From Kaistia dalseonensis (GTDB taxonomy: Bacteria; Pseudomonadota; Alphaproteobacteria; Rhizobiales; Kaistiaceae), in NCBI RefSeq assembly GCF_030814715.1, contig NZ_JAUSVO010000006.1, positions 372,001-436,000 on the forward strand: 64,000 nucleotides of DNA, written 5' to 3'. Below the pieces are notes generated by a model. It saw only the letters and a program-made list of their open reading frames with translations. It had not been told where the DNA came from and did not search any database. Below are positions 8,224-16,667 of this stretch, in pieces. A program made the position numbers and the translations under genes. How positions within the stretch are numbered: the stretch's first letter is position 1; each line of letters begins with the position of its first letter.

Positions 8224-9276
8224 TCAGGGGATCAGAACCGCGCGACCGTGGATCTTGCCGTGGTGCAGATCCTTGAGCGCCTGATCGGCATCGGCGAGCG
8301 CGTATTCCACCGTCGCCAGTTCGACGAGGCCGCGATCGGCAAGCGCCATCAACTCGGTCAATTCAGCCCAGGTGCCGACCAGATTGCCGATGATGTTCTT
8401 TTCGCTGATGACCAGGTCGACCGTCGGAACCCGAATGTCCTCGCCATAGCCGACGACGTAGTAGCTCCCCATCGGCCGGGTCATGGCGAGCCCCTTGGCG
8501 GTGGTGCCCTTCTCGCCGACGAAGTCGATGACTGCCTCGGCGCCCTTGCCGTCGGTCAGCGCCAGGACCGCCTCGACCTCGTTGCCATCCGCCTTGACGA
8601 GGTGGTCGGCGCCGCTCCGCTTCGCCAGCTCCAGCGAGGCATTGGAGAGATCGACGACAATGATGTCGGCGGCGCACATCGCGCGCAGACACTGGATGCC
8701 GATATGGCCGAGACCGCCGGCGCCGATCACCACGCAGCGTTCGCCGGGCAGCAGATGGCGCGTTGCCTTCTTGACCGCGCGATAGGCTGTCAGGCCGGCA
8801 TCGGCATAGGGCGCGACGTCCTTTGGCGCCAATGTGCGCGGCAGCGGCACGATGTTGCGCTGCGACGTTCCCAGATATTCGGCGTAGCCGCCATCGCAGT
8901 CGAGGCCGGGGAACGTGCCGTCGCCATGCATATCGTGACCGCGCCGGCAGGCGAGACAGGTGCCGCCGGTGATCTTCGGATGGACGATGACCGGGTCACC
9001 GACCTTGAGCCCTTCGACTTCCTTGCCGATTTCCTCGATCCAGCCAGCATTTTCATGACCCATGATCATCGGCAGCAGCCGACGCCCGGTCGGATCCATA
9101 TGCGGCTTCCAGATGCCCTCGATGATATGCAGGTCGGTGCGGCAGACACCGGCGCCGCCAATCCGGACGATGACGTCGGTCGACTTGACGATCTTTGGAT
9201 CGGGAACGTCCTCATAGCTGACCCAGCTGTCGCCGGTCAGCTTTTCGTCATAAGCACGCAAGACTTGGGCCTTCAT
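8224..9276 (-). CDS. zinc-dependent NAD(P) alcohol dehydrogenase
   Basis: Encodes 350 residues of the medium-chain dehydrogenase family. Catalytic zinc ligands appear in GVCRTDLH and GHENAGWIEE; the nucleotide-binding motif is GAGGLGHIGIQ, followed by an acidic residue (VVDLS) that favours NAD. The structural-zinc lobe is degenerate: it keeps TCLAC, but the later cysteine expected in DMHC is a glycine (HDMHGDG). First gene of the leftward operon with the importer, just downstream of the sigma-54 promoter at 9331-9346. It probably oxidises the imported alcohol or polyol; the exact substrate is unknown. Confidence 0.9.
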   Translation of the reverse strand: MKAQVLRAYDEKLTGDSWVSYEDVPDPKIVKSTDVIVRIGGAGVCRTDLHIIEGIWKPHMDPTGRRLLPMIMGHENAGWIEEIGKEVEGLKVGDPVIVHPKITGGTCLACRRGHDMHGDGTFPGLDCDGGYAEYLGTSQRNIVPLPRTLAPKDVAPYADAGLTAYRAVKKATRHLLPGERCVVIGAGGLGHIGIQCLRAMCAADIIVVDLSNASLELAKRSGADHLVKADGNEVEAVLALTDGKGAEAVIDFVGEKGTTAKGLAMTRPMGSYYVVGYGEDIRVPTVDLVISEKNIIGNLVGTWAELTELMALADRGLVELATVEYALADADQALKDLHHGKIHGRAVLIP

Positions 9277-9330
9277 CGGCTCCTCCGGTGTTTCGGCCTC
9301 CGATCGCGGGGCCTATGCCGAAAGAGTGAC

Positions 9331-9346
9331 TGCACTTGCCGTGCCA
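9331..9346 (-). promoter_or_regulatory. sigma-54 (-24/-12) promoter of the dehydrogenase-importer operon
   Basis: On the minus strand the sequence is TGGCACGGCAAGTGCA. It matches TGGCAC-N5-TTGCA except for one base in the -12 element (GTGCA). It ends about 55 bp before the dehydrogenase start and lies beside a divergent sigma-54 activator gene. Confidence 0.75.
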
Positions 9347-9356
9347 GACACTTTTA

Positions 9357-9367
9357 TTGTTCAACAA
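9357..9367. promoter_or_regulatory. candidate upstream activator site
   Basis: TTGTTCAACAA is a perfect 11-bp palindrome 10 bp upstream of the -24 element, in the gap shared with the activator gene. Enhancer-binding proteins usually bind palindromes farther upstream, so this is only a candidate. Confidence 0.35.
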
Positions 9368-9516
9368 CAACGTATTAGCGAAATTCTACCGCCGTGACAT
9401 CGTCCAGACTATGGACAGGGCGTCCCATAGCTATGTTCAGTTTCTGAATATTGCCTTCCGCTCGTTTTCAGCCGACTTTGAAGAAAAAGAAGACTGGGTC
9501 GAGGGTGAGGAAAATC

Positions 9517-11376
9517 ATGCAATACGTGTCTGGACTGGAGCGCGCTCGGGCCGCGCTTGAGCGGGGGAGCCGTTTCCCCGCGGGGGCGCTGGGTGAAATC
9601 GTCTCGAAGAGCTGGCAGCGTTGCGTCGAGCGCGGCCTCGACCCGCGCGGCAGCCCTCTCAGCTCGGTGATCGAGGTCGCCGAACTCAACCGGAAACGCG
9701 AACAGAACGCCCTGCTTCGCCGCTTTGCGATCGCCGAGATGCAGATGCTGCACCAGCAGATCGCCGGATCGAATTTCATGATCGCCTTCGGCGACCGCGA
9801 CGGCGTCGTGCTCGATACGATAAGCGACCATCATTTCGCCGACAGTTCAGACGGCCGCACCATCATCCCCGGCAGTCTGTGGCAGGAGCAGGAGCGCGGC
9901 ACCAACGCCCTCGGCCTCGCCGTTCTGGAGCGGGCGCCGGTCGCGATCTACGGCCGCGAACACTATTTCTCCTGCCATGGCCATCTGAGCTGCATGGCAG
10001 CACCGATCTTCAACGCTGGCGGCGAGATCATCGGACTGCTCGACGCGTCCTGCAGCAACGAGGCCCGCCAGCAGCACACCCACGCGCTGGTCAAGATGGC
10101 CGCGGCACAGATCGAGAACAGCCTGATCTTCCACGAGCGCGCCGAATTGCTCATCTTCGCGTTTCATCCGCGCGTCGAATATCTCGACACGCTCTCGGCC
10201 GGCCTGATGGCGATCTCGCGCGACGGCATCGTCCACTCGCTGAACCGGCCGAGCCGGGCGCTGCTTGCCGGACTGGAGCCGACCGTCGGCAGCCATTTCG
10301 AGGATCTGTTCGATGCCCGTCTCGGCACCGCCATGGACAGCGTCCTCGGCGGCGGCATTGTCCGCATCGACGACCGGGCGGGCAGCAGCGTGTTCATGGT
10401 GTGCCGCCAGTTCGGCCGCGGCGGCGCCGAACGGGCGCCTGCGAAGCCCGTCAGGTCCTCGCCCATCGTTCCCAGCCGCGCCGATCTCGGCTTTGTCTGC
10501 GAGGATCCCGCGCTGACGCGCCAGATGCGCGGCCTCGAACAGGCGACGCGGCTGCGCCTCGCCGTCCACATCCACGGCGAAACCGGCACTGGCAAGGAGA
10601 TGATGGCGCGGCATGTTCATGCGGCGAGCGGCCGCGAAGGTGCCTTCGTCGCCGTCAATTGCGGCGCGATCGCCGAATCGCTGTTCATCGCCGAACTGTT
10701 CGGTCATGAACGCGGCGCCTTCACCAACGCCCGCAACGAGGGCTCGCCTGGCCTCGTTCGGACCGCAGACAAGGGCACCCTGTTCCTCGACGAGGTAGCC
10801 GACATTCCGGCACCAGCCCAGACAGCTCTGCTTCGATTTCTCGACTCGATGGAGGTGCGGCCGGTCGGCGGCCAGAAGGCGGCACATGTCGACGTCCAGA
10901 TCGTTTCGGCCACCAATCGCGATCTCAAGCAGGCCGTAGCCGAGCGCCGGTTCCGGGCCGATCTCTATTACCGCTTGAGTGGCTATGACATCCAGTTGCC
11001 GGCGCTGCGCGACAGGACTGATTTCGCCGCGATCGTCCTTCACCTCCTGCATCAGGTGGCACCGGAATTTGCGATCACCGACGAGGCGATCGAACGGTTG
11101 CGGCTGAAGCCTTGGCCGGGCAATGCCCGCGAGCTGAAGGCCGCGTTACAGCGCGCTGTTATCGAATCCGACGTCGACTATATCGACGAAAACGCGGTTG
11201 CGATCGATCAACCCGATCTGCACGGGACCTGCTCCGAGTGCCGCAGCCATGTGCTCGCTCGGCGCAAATGCCAGCAAATCCGGGAAACCTACGTGTCCGT
11301 CGACCGCAATATCGCCGAGGTCGCGCGTCTGCTTGGCATATCCAGAACGACCGTCTATAAGCATTTGCGCGACTAA
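9517..11376 (+). CDS. sigma-54-dependent activator, AcoR type (GAF-PAS-AAA+-Fis)
   Basis: Encodes 619 residues from ATG 9517, preceded by a GTGAGGA ribosome site; an in-frame start at 9451 would add 22 residues. Order: N-terminal GAF-like sensor (about 60-220), PAS-like segment, AAA+ domain with GETGTGKE (Walker A) and GTLFLDEVADI (Walker B), and a C-terminal Fis helix-turn-helix (NIAEVARLLGISRTTVYKHL). The sigma-54 contact loop reads GAFTNA rather than GAFTGA. It is divergent from the dehydrogenase-importer operon, whose promoter is of the sigma-54 type, so it very probably activates that operon in response to the substrate or a metabolite. Confidence 0.9.
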   Translation: MQYVSGLERARAALERGSRFPAGALGEIVSKSWQRCVERGLDPRGSPLSSVIEVAELNRKREQNALLRRFAIAEMQMLHQQIAGSNFMIAFGDRDGVVLDTISDHHFADSSDGRTIIPGSLWQEQERGTNALGLAVLERAPVAIYGREHYFSCHGHLSCMAAPIFNAGGEIIGLLDASCSNEARQQHTHALVKMAAAQIENSLIFHERAELLIFAFHPRVEYLDTLSAGLMAISRDGIVHSLNRPSRALLAGLEPTVGSHFEDLFDARLGTAMDSVLGGGIVRIDDRAGSSVFMVCRQFGRGGAERAPAKPVRSSPIVPSRADLGFVCEDPALTRQMRGLEQATRLRLAVHIHGETGTGKEMMARHVHAASGREGAFVAVNCGAIAESLFIAELFGHERGAFTNARNEGSPGLVRTADKGTLFLDEVADIPAPAQTALLRFLDSMEVRPVGGQKAAHVDVQIVSATNRDLKQAVAERRFRADLYYRLSGYDIQLPALRDRTDFAAIVLHLLHQVAPEFAITDEAIERLRLKPWPGNARELKAALQRAVIESDVDYIDENAVAIDQPDLHGTCSECRSHVLARRKCQQIRETYVSVDRNIAEVARLLGISRTTVYKHLRD

Positions 11377-11444
11377 ATGCGTAGGCTCAACACGTATTAA
11401 TTCCGATTGAGATGTAATTCACGGTCTCCGATGAGGAGGTCGTA

Positions 11445-11863
11445 GTGGGTGATTTGTTTCTGCTGAGCGAGCGCCAAATGGCGCGGAGATCGCCCATCTC
11501 CCACTGCCGCATGGGGTGCCGCGTGTCGATGACCGGCGGGTGGTTCGCGGGACTATCTATGTCCTTGCGCCCGGCGGCCGCTGGATCGATGCGCCTGCCG
11601 ACTACGGCCCGCGCAAGACGCTGTATAATGGCTATGTTCGCTGGTCGGCCAAAGGTTGTCAGGGTCGATCTGTTCCATGCCCTGGCCGGCGCAGGCTGCC
11701 CGCTGGCCCATGTCCTCATCAAAAGTTCCGCCGTGAAAGCCCACCGTTCGGCCTCGGGCGTAAAAGGGAGGAACGCAACCAGGCCATCGGCCGATTGCGC
11801 GGCCGCCGCACGACCAAGATCCACGCGTTGACCGATCGCCATTGCCGGCCGATCGCCTTCCTG
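11445..11863 (+). pseudogene. IS5-family transposase relic, frameshifted
   Basis: Starts with GTG after a GAGGAGG ribosome site and reads MGDLFLLSERQMA. It changes frame near 11495-11515 to PRVDDRRVVRGTIYVLAPGG and WIDAPADYGPRKTLYNGYVRW, changes again, and ends at TDRHCRPIAFL where the long direct repeat begins. All pieces match the IS5/IS427 type. The catalytic C-terminal half is missing. Confidence 0.8.
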
Positions 11864-11865
11864 TC

Positions 11866-12026
11866 AATAGGCGCGGAATTGAGGCCTCGGCCCAAATTGA
11901 CCTAACTATCTAATTTTCTTCACAAATCTTGAAGACAACAGTGGCTCCATAGGCGCCGATCGAGACCCCGGTAGACATTGAATTTCTGAAGTGTTCTCAA
12001 TGAGCTGAAGCCATCTGGTGCGGGGT
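11866..12026. repeat. long imperfect direct repeat, copy B
   Basis: Same orientation as copy A at 2337-2500. It begins two bases after the recognisable IS5 relic breaks off, so the IS sequence was either interrupted by or joined to this repeat. Small indels exist between the copies (for example near AACAGTGGCTCC compared with AACTGGGATCTCC). Confidence 0.75.
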
Positions 12027-12067
12027 CCTGCTTGGGCTCTTGTTCGCAGCCCGGCAGCTTAGGGGCC

Positions 12068-12383
12068 GAGGCTGTGTGAAAATCCCTGATTATGCTATGT
12101 TTAGGCACTGCTTCGGAGGTGCCAGATGGGGCGTTTTGTCGAGGCTGCCGACCGTCATCAGGCGAGCTTTCTGCCCGCTTGTTTGGAGGACTATGTCGAT
12201 CCCGACAATCCGGTCCGCATCATCAATGCCTTTATCAATGAGCTCGATTTTGCCCGCGTGCAGCCAGCATCGACCGGCAGGCCCGGCTACGCGCCGGGCA
12301 CGATGCTCAAGTTCTACGTCTATGGATACCTGCATCAGCTGACCCCGAACCGGGCAGCCACCGCGCGGCTCGTCTCGCCATAA
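12068..12383 (+). pseudogene. IS1182-family transposase, N-terminal fragment
   Basis: The inverted-repeat-like end GAGGCTGTGTGAAAATCC (12068-12085) is followed by ATG 12126. The next 70 or so residues (MGRFVEAADRHQASFLPACL, then DPDNPVRIINAFINELDF and PGYAPGTMLKFYVYGYL) are the IS1182-type N-terminal domain. From about 12338 the sequence belongs to an IS630 end instead. The catalytic domain is missing. Confidence 0.8.
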
Positions 12384-12525
12384 AGAACCGCCGCAACCAC
12401 CCGCTCGCGCAGATCATTCGAAAGAGCTCGGACCATCAATGCTGGCCTCCGCCCAGCCAGCATCTTGAATCACAAACTCATCGCCGCGGGAATCCCACCC
12501 GATTCAGTCAAAAACAGAAACGCTC
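12338..12525 (-). pseudogene. IS630-family relic (first 33 codons and end)
   Basis: On the minus strand, ATG at 12436 reads MVRALSNDLRERVVAAV and then LYGETSRAVAARFGVS, the helix-turn-helix start of IS630 transposases. It is cut where the IS1182 fragment begins. Upstream sequence runs to the CTAG at 12525, where the next IS5 copy is inserted. Non-functional. Confidence 0.7.
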
Positions 12526-12528
12526 TAG

Positions 12529-13366
12529 GGTCTGAACTCGATCATCACTTTGATTATGTTCTTGAATGTGATTTTCTGGTTGAAAATGGAGGGTCACGTA
12601 GTTGAACGGGTTCTGGCTGAGTGATGCGCAATGGGCGGCGATCGAGCCGCATCTGCCGAAGAACCAACCCGGCGCGCGGCGGGTCGATGACCGCCGCGTG
12701 ATCAGCGGTATCGTCCACGTGCTGCAGTCGGGCTGCCGCTGGCGCGATTGCCCGGCGGAGTACGGCCCGGCTACGACCGTCTACAATCGCTGGAACCGAT
12801 GGTCGCGCCGCCGCTTCTGGCAGCACCTGTTCGAGGCGCTGCGGACGATCTCGCCGGACGACGACTTCCAGGCGCTCGATTCGACCACGGCCAAGGCGCA
12901 TCGCTCGGCCGCCGGCGGAAAAGGGGGGCTGAGGAACAGGGGATCGGCCGCTCGCGCGGCGGCAGAACGACCAAGATCCACGCCGTCTGCGACGCGCAAG
13001 GCCGGCCCATCGCCTTTGAGGTGACGCCAGGCCAACTCGGCGATATCCGTGCCGCGATCGTCCTCATCGCACAGGCGCCGGCCGCAAGGGTCCTCGCTGC
13101 CGACTGCGCCTATGATGCGCGTGGCCTCAGGCAATACCTCGCCGAGCGCGGCACAACGCCCGTCATTCCGAACAATCCGACCCGAAAGCACCCGAGCCCG
13201 TTCAACCCGCATCTCTACAAACGATGCAACATCATCGAACGTATGTTCTGCCGTCTCAAGGACTGGCGCCGCATCGCAACACGATACGACAAGCTCGCTA
13301 TCAACTTCGCTTCCGCCGTCGCCCTCGCAGCAGCAATCATCTGGTGGTGTTGATTGAGTCTGGAGC
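12529..13366 (+). mobile_element. IS5-family (IS427-type) insertion sequence, apparently complete
   Basis: The 838-bp body is flanked by CTAG on both sides (12525-12528 and 13367-13370). The ends GGTCTGAACTCGATCA and GCTCCAGACTCAATCA (the right end shown as its complement) agree at 11 of 16 positions. It carries one transposase reading frame split for programmed frameshifting. This is the only IS in the window that looks intact. Confidence 0.8.
12602..13353 (+). CDS. IS5-family transposase, OrfA/OrfB with -1 frameshift
   Basis: OrfA starts at TTG 12602 behind GGAGGG (MNGFWLSDAQWAAIEPHLP) and carries the first DDE region (FQALDSTTAKAHRSAAGG). At the run AAAAGGGGGG near 12920 it must slip -1 into the second frame, which continues EEQGIGRSRGGRTTKIHAV, then VLAADCAYDARGLRQYLAE and MFCRLKDWRRIATRYDKLA to the stop at 13353. 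This split is usual for IS427 members. The order of domains and the total of about 250 residues suggest a working enzyme if frameshifting occurs. Confidence 0.85.
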
Positions 13367-13370
13367 CTAG

Positions 13371-13726
13371 ATTGGCTTAACCTCGTGTCCACAGAATCGG
13401 CAGCAGGCCATACCATTTAGTTGCCATTCTGCACCCGATCCCAATTCGGACGTTGGACGCTCGTTTCCACTGCCCGTAAGCTGCCATTTCGCAGTTTGCA
13501 AACGACGTCGGCGAAGCGCCCCATTTGTGTCCCGCCAAGTGATTTGGCGCTTCCTGAAAGCTGCCATGTATTCGCTAGATGTCATGCCTTGGGATACGCT
13601 GCCATCGCCACGGCACGTCGACTTGAACTACAACCTTGACGCACTGGTTGTCAGCCTGTCGCCGGATCACCCCATCTGGACGGCGAACAACCGTTCTTTT
13701 AGGTAAAGTTTCCGCCCCATCAACGA
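13371..13726. other. gap without a recognisable gene
   Basis: Holds no open frame with a plausible start and family match. The phrase GCTGCCAT recurs three times (near 13482, 13560 and 13601) without a regular period. Confidence 0.4.
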
Positions 13727-13735
13727 GTGTCTCAG

Positions 13736-14622
13736 ATGTCTCAAGACCACGATGAGCCGTCGCCGTTTCTCTATAAGTACACCAGTGCCGCCCGGGCATT
13801 GCAGATCATCCGGGACTCGACGCTGTTCCTGGCACCTGCTGCCGGTCAGAATGACTTGTATGAGTTCCGCGCAAGATCCCTCTTCAGGTTGGACGAGGAT
13901 ACCAGGCACGGAATCTATGCGAAGGGGTTGGTAGCGACGGGCGTGTTCTCAGACTTCCAAGAGGCGTTCGACGCCTCAAAGGACTTGGATCTCGAGGAGG
14001 CGCGGGAGACCGAGAAGAAGGCGATCGAGGTGCTCAACATTAACCTCGACCTCATTATGAAGCACTCGGGAGTGACTTGTTTCCCGTCTGAACGAAACAA
14101 CCAGCGTATGTGGGGAACCTACGGCGATAACCATGCCGGCGTCGTTATCGAATTCTCTACGGATCCTGCGTTGTCCCGTCTCGGAGGGCATTTCGGGCAA
14201 GTGCGATATATCGACAGGAACCCGGGTTCTGTCCGTCCAGCTTCATGGGCGGCGATACGCGCTACGACTCCTACCTCCTTGCAAGACTGCTGTACTTCAA
14301 ACATATCGACTGGGCGGGGGAAAAGGAGTGGCGGCTAATCATGATCGCCGACGAGGAACAGCCGCCGAAGGACCGTATCGTGCACTTCGAACGTAGCGCG
14401 ATGACGCGAGTATTCCTGGGCCCCCGCATAGAGCCCGAGCTCGAGGCGCAGATCATTTCGGCTGCCGATGCAGCGCCTCGGATCCCGACCTACAAGCGTC
14501 GGATCGACCCGCTCGAAGCCGCAGAAGACCTCGTGGGCTTCGAGGCTCTTAAGGGTCCTGAAGACCTGAAATACTGGTTCCCCCAATTCGGTGGCGCAAG
14601 CGAACGAGACGGCAGCGGCTGA
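13736..14622 (+). pseudogene. DUF2971 family protein, frameshifted
   Basis: The first frame gives about 170 residues (MSQDHDEPSPFLYKYTSAA..., CFPSERNNQRMWGTYGDNHA, VVIEFSTDPALSRLGGHFG). It then leaves the family pattern near 14238-14245, where the -1 frame takes over (SFMGGDTRYDSYLLARLLYF, IDWAGEKEWRLIMI) and runs to 14622. Together they give the usual length of about 295 residues for DUF2971, whose function is not established. An alternative GTG start lies at 13727. Indel or sequencing error cannot be separated here. Confidence 0.75.
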
Positions 14623-14954
14623 GCGCTAGTGTTCTGGTTAGGCCGCTGAAAACCTTCTAGACTTGCAAGCTCCTGAGCGTCCTTCAGCATTCTCAGCGAA
14701 GGATATGACTGACCTGGCGAGTTCTATGGCCCAGTGCCGAAGCCGCTGAGAGCTGTCGTGCAGATCCACAACCCCTGTGACGGTAAAGTCCGGCGGCATG
14801 CTAGCGCCTCCAGCTTTCTTGGCACGGAACCGTGCCGCTCGGCTGCCTGCAGGATAAGATGGGGAAGGGTGGCTTTATAGTGCTTGGGCCCACTGCCTGC
14901 CGTTCTGGTTACCACCCCAACATAGACAGACCGGCAACAACTCTGCGCGTCAAA
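14623..14954. other. gap without a recognisable gene
   Basis: A 63-codon leftward frame at 14724-14915 has no family resemblance and poor context. I see nothing else in it. Confidence 0.4.
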
Positions 14955-14984
14955 GCGGCCATCCGCGCTACCTCGGATGGCCGC
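14955..14984 (-). terminator. hairpin behind the integrase gene
   Basis: A perfect 11-bp stem, GCGGCCATCCG with CGGATGGCCGC and an 8-base loop, lies 6 bp beyond the integrase stop. Only a short T run (TTTG) follows on the minus strand, so termination may be weak. Confidence 0.6.
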
Positions 14985-14990
14985 CCACCG

Positions 14991-15623
14991 TCAGATTTCC
15001 GTCCGCTCTGCCAGCAACAGTGCGTCCTCCACGTCGACGCCAAGATAGCGCACCGTGTTCTCGATCTTGGAGTGCCCGAGCAAGATCTGGATGGCGCGGA
15101 TGTTGCCCGTCGCCTTGCAGATCATGGACGCCTTCGTACGACGGAACGAATGAGTGCCATACTCCTCTTCGCGCAGGCCGATCGCGGTCACCCACCCGTC
15201 GACCAAGCGCGCATACTGCCTCGTGCTCATGTGTTTCGTGTGATCAACCCTGCTCGGAAAGGCATAATCCTCAACGGTGCAGCCGCGCCGTCCCAGCCAG
15301 GCCAGCAGGCTCGCTCGTACGTCGCTGGTGATCTCGAACTGGACCGGCCGCCCCGTCTTCTGCTGCACGACGATCGCGCGAGCCCTGATCTCCGGACCGA
15401 CGACCACATCACCGACCCTGATCTTGACCAGGTCGCAGCCGCGAAGTTTGCTGTCGATGGCCATATCGAACAGCGCGCGGTCACGAATGCGTCTTTCGCG
15501 ATCGAGGAAGAAACGAATTGCCCAGACCTGTTTCCGGGTGAAAGGACGCTTCGTGCCGACCCTTTTTCCGGCGTTCCAAGCTGCACGCTCGCGACTGGCA
15601 TCGTCAAATTGAGAATGGCCCAT
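14991..15623 (-). CDS. tyrosine recombinase (short integrase)
   Basis: Encodes 210 residues from ATG 15623 (MGHSQFDDASRERAAW). The catalytic set is visible: Arg in SKLRGCDLVKI, Lys in QQKTGRPV, H-x-x-R in THSFRRTKA, His in LGHSKIENT and Tyr in VRYLGV. It lacks a long N-terminal arm-binding domain, as in the short integrases often found on alphaproteobacterial plasmids and islands. It stands alone between the IS cluster and the amine dehydrogenase operon and may have moved one of them. The frame is intact. Confidence 0.88.
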   Translation of the reverse strand: MGHSQFDDASRERAAWNAGKRVGTKRPFTRKQVWAIRFFLDRERRIRDRALFDMAIDSKLRGCDLVKIRVGDVVVGPEIRARAIVVQQKTGRPVQFEITSDVRASLLAWLGRRGCTVEDYAFPSRVDHTKHMSTRQYARLVDGWVTAIGLREEEYGTHSFRRTKASMICKATGNIRAIQILLGHSKIENTVRYLGVDVEDALLLAERTEI

Positions 15624-15789
15624 GTGCGTTCTCCTTGGCCTTGATTGACCGAGGGAGAAACGTCGAGGCACCCCACCGCACAGGGGCCGGTAGCGGACTG
15701 GCGGCTAGCGAGGAGGTGTAGCGAGAGGCGGACATATCAACGACGAAAGACCAGGACGGGAAGTGGCCCGAAGCGGACATTCTGCATGC

Positions 15790-16233
15790 TCACGGCCAAG
15801 GGTAGTCGGCGAGTTCGATCCCCTCTTCGGCCAGCTTGGCCGCGATCACCCGCCGATACTTTACCACGTTGCCAATTTCGGTTGCTCGAAGCGCCGCGAC
15901 CTCGTCGGCGGTGAACGGTTCGTATGGGACGGGGAGCGACTCGCCGGCGTAGATGTCCATTACGTAATTGAGCAGGTCAGCTATCTCCCTGTCCGACAGG
16001 CTCGAGCCGATCACTCCGGGGACGTGGAGCAGGTAGGCACGCCCTTCGGGCAGGCGAGCAAAGACACCGACCTTGCCGACGAAGTCGGGTATGCCGGCGC
16101 TGGGCAGACCCGAGCCATCCTGAAGATGGCAGCCAATACATTTGAGGACGTAGTTTGTGGTGGCCGTTCGGTCGGCGCCCTGGCCAATCGCGGTGCCAGC
16201 CAGAAGCAGGGCTGTCGCCAGCAAGTACCTCAT
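15790..16233 (-). CDS. periplasmic c-type cytochrome, last gene of the amine dehydrogenase operon
   Basis: Encodes 147 residues: signal peptide MRYLLATALLLAGTAIGQGA and one haem motif CIGCH near residue 32. A candidate axial methionine lies in NYVMDIYAGE. The gene starts within the stop of the preceding cytochrome (ATGA overlap). In the Alcaligenes faecalis aau cluster a small periplasmic monohaem cytochrome follows aauA. This protein is a likely carrier of electrons from the quinoprotein, but which cytochrome docks first is unknown. Confidence 0.85.
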   Translation of the reverse strand: MRYLLATALLLAGTAIGQGADRTATTNYVLKCIGCHLQDGSGLPSAGIPDFVGKVGVFARLPEGRAYLLHVPGVIGSSLSDREIADLLNYVMDIYAGESLPVPYEPFTADEVAALRATEIGNVVKYRRVIAAKLAEEGIELADYPWP

Positions 16234-16667
16234 TGGGCGGCCTCATGTCGACGTGTCAGCAGGTCGACGTGGCTCGGCGCCTTGGCGCGCATCTTGGCCA
16301 GCGCAGACGCTGTCATTCGCACATCCATGCCGTTCAACTCGCCGAGCACATAGTTGGTCAGCTCTGCAAGTTCCTCGTCGGTCAGCCAGCTCTGCGACGG
16401 CATGGCCAGCCCTGTGTAGGTCTCGCCATTGGCCACGATCTGGCCGGAGAGACCTCCAAGAAGTACACCGGCGACATAGGCGGGAGCGTTCGCCCCAAAC
16501 GCGGAAAAGAGGGCCGGGTCGACCAGCGGCGGCGCCAGCCCGGGCGAGCCGATTCCCCCTATTTGGTGGCAGCCGCTGCAATTGTCGTTGAACAGCGCGC
16601 GCCCGCCGTCGGCAAGGGCTGGCGCCGTCAACAGCGCCAGTCCGGCTGCGATAAGCAATCGCCTCAT
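16230..16667 (-). CDS. periplasmic c-type cytochrome following the light chain
   Basis: Encodes 145 residues from ATG 16667 (MRRLLIAAGLALLTAPALAD, a signal peptide); the ATG overlaps the light-chain stop as ATGA. One haem motif, CSGCH, lies near residue 31, and MPSQSWLTDEELAELTNYVL has the usual class-I cytochrome methionine and C-terminal helix. The C-terminal tail beyond that helix is about 30 residues longer than minimal cytochromes. It probably accepts electrons from the tryptophan tryptophylquinone enzyme. Confidence 0.88.
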   Translation of the reverse strand: MRRLLIAAGLALLTAPALADGGRALFNDNCSGCHQIGGIGSPGLAPPLVDPALFSAFGANAPAYVAGVLLGGLSGQIVANGETYTGLAMPSQSWLTDEELAELTNYVLGELNGMDVRMTASALAKMRAKAPSHVDLLTRRHEAAQ

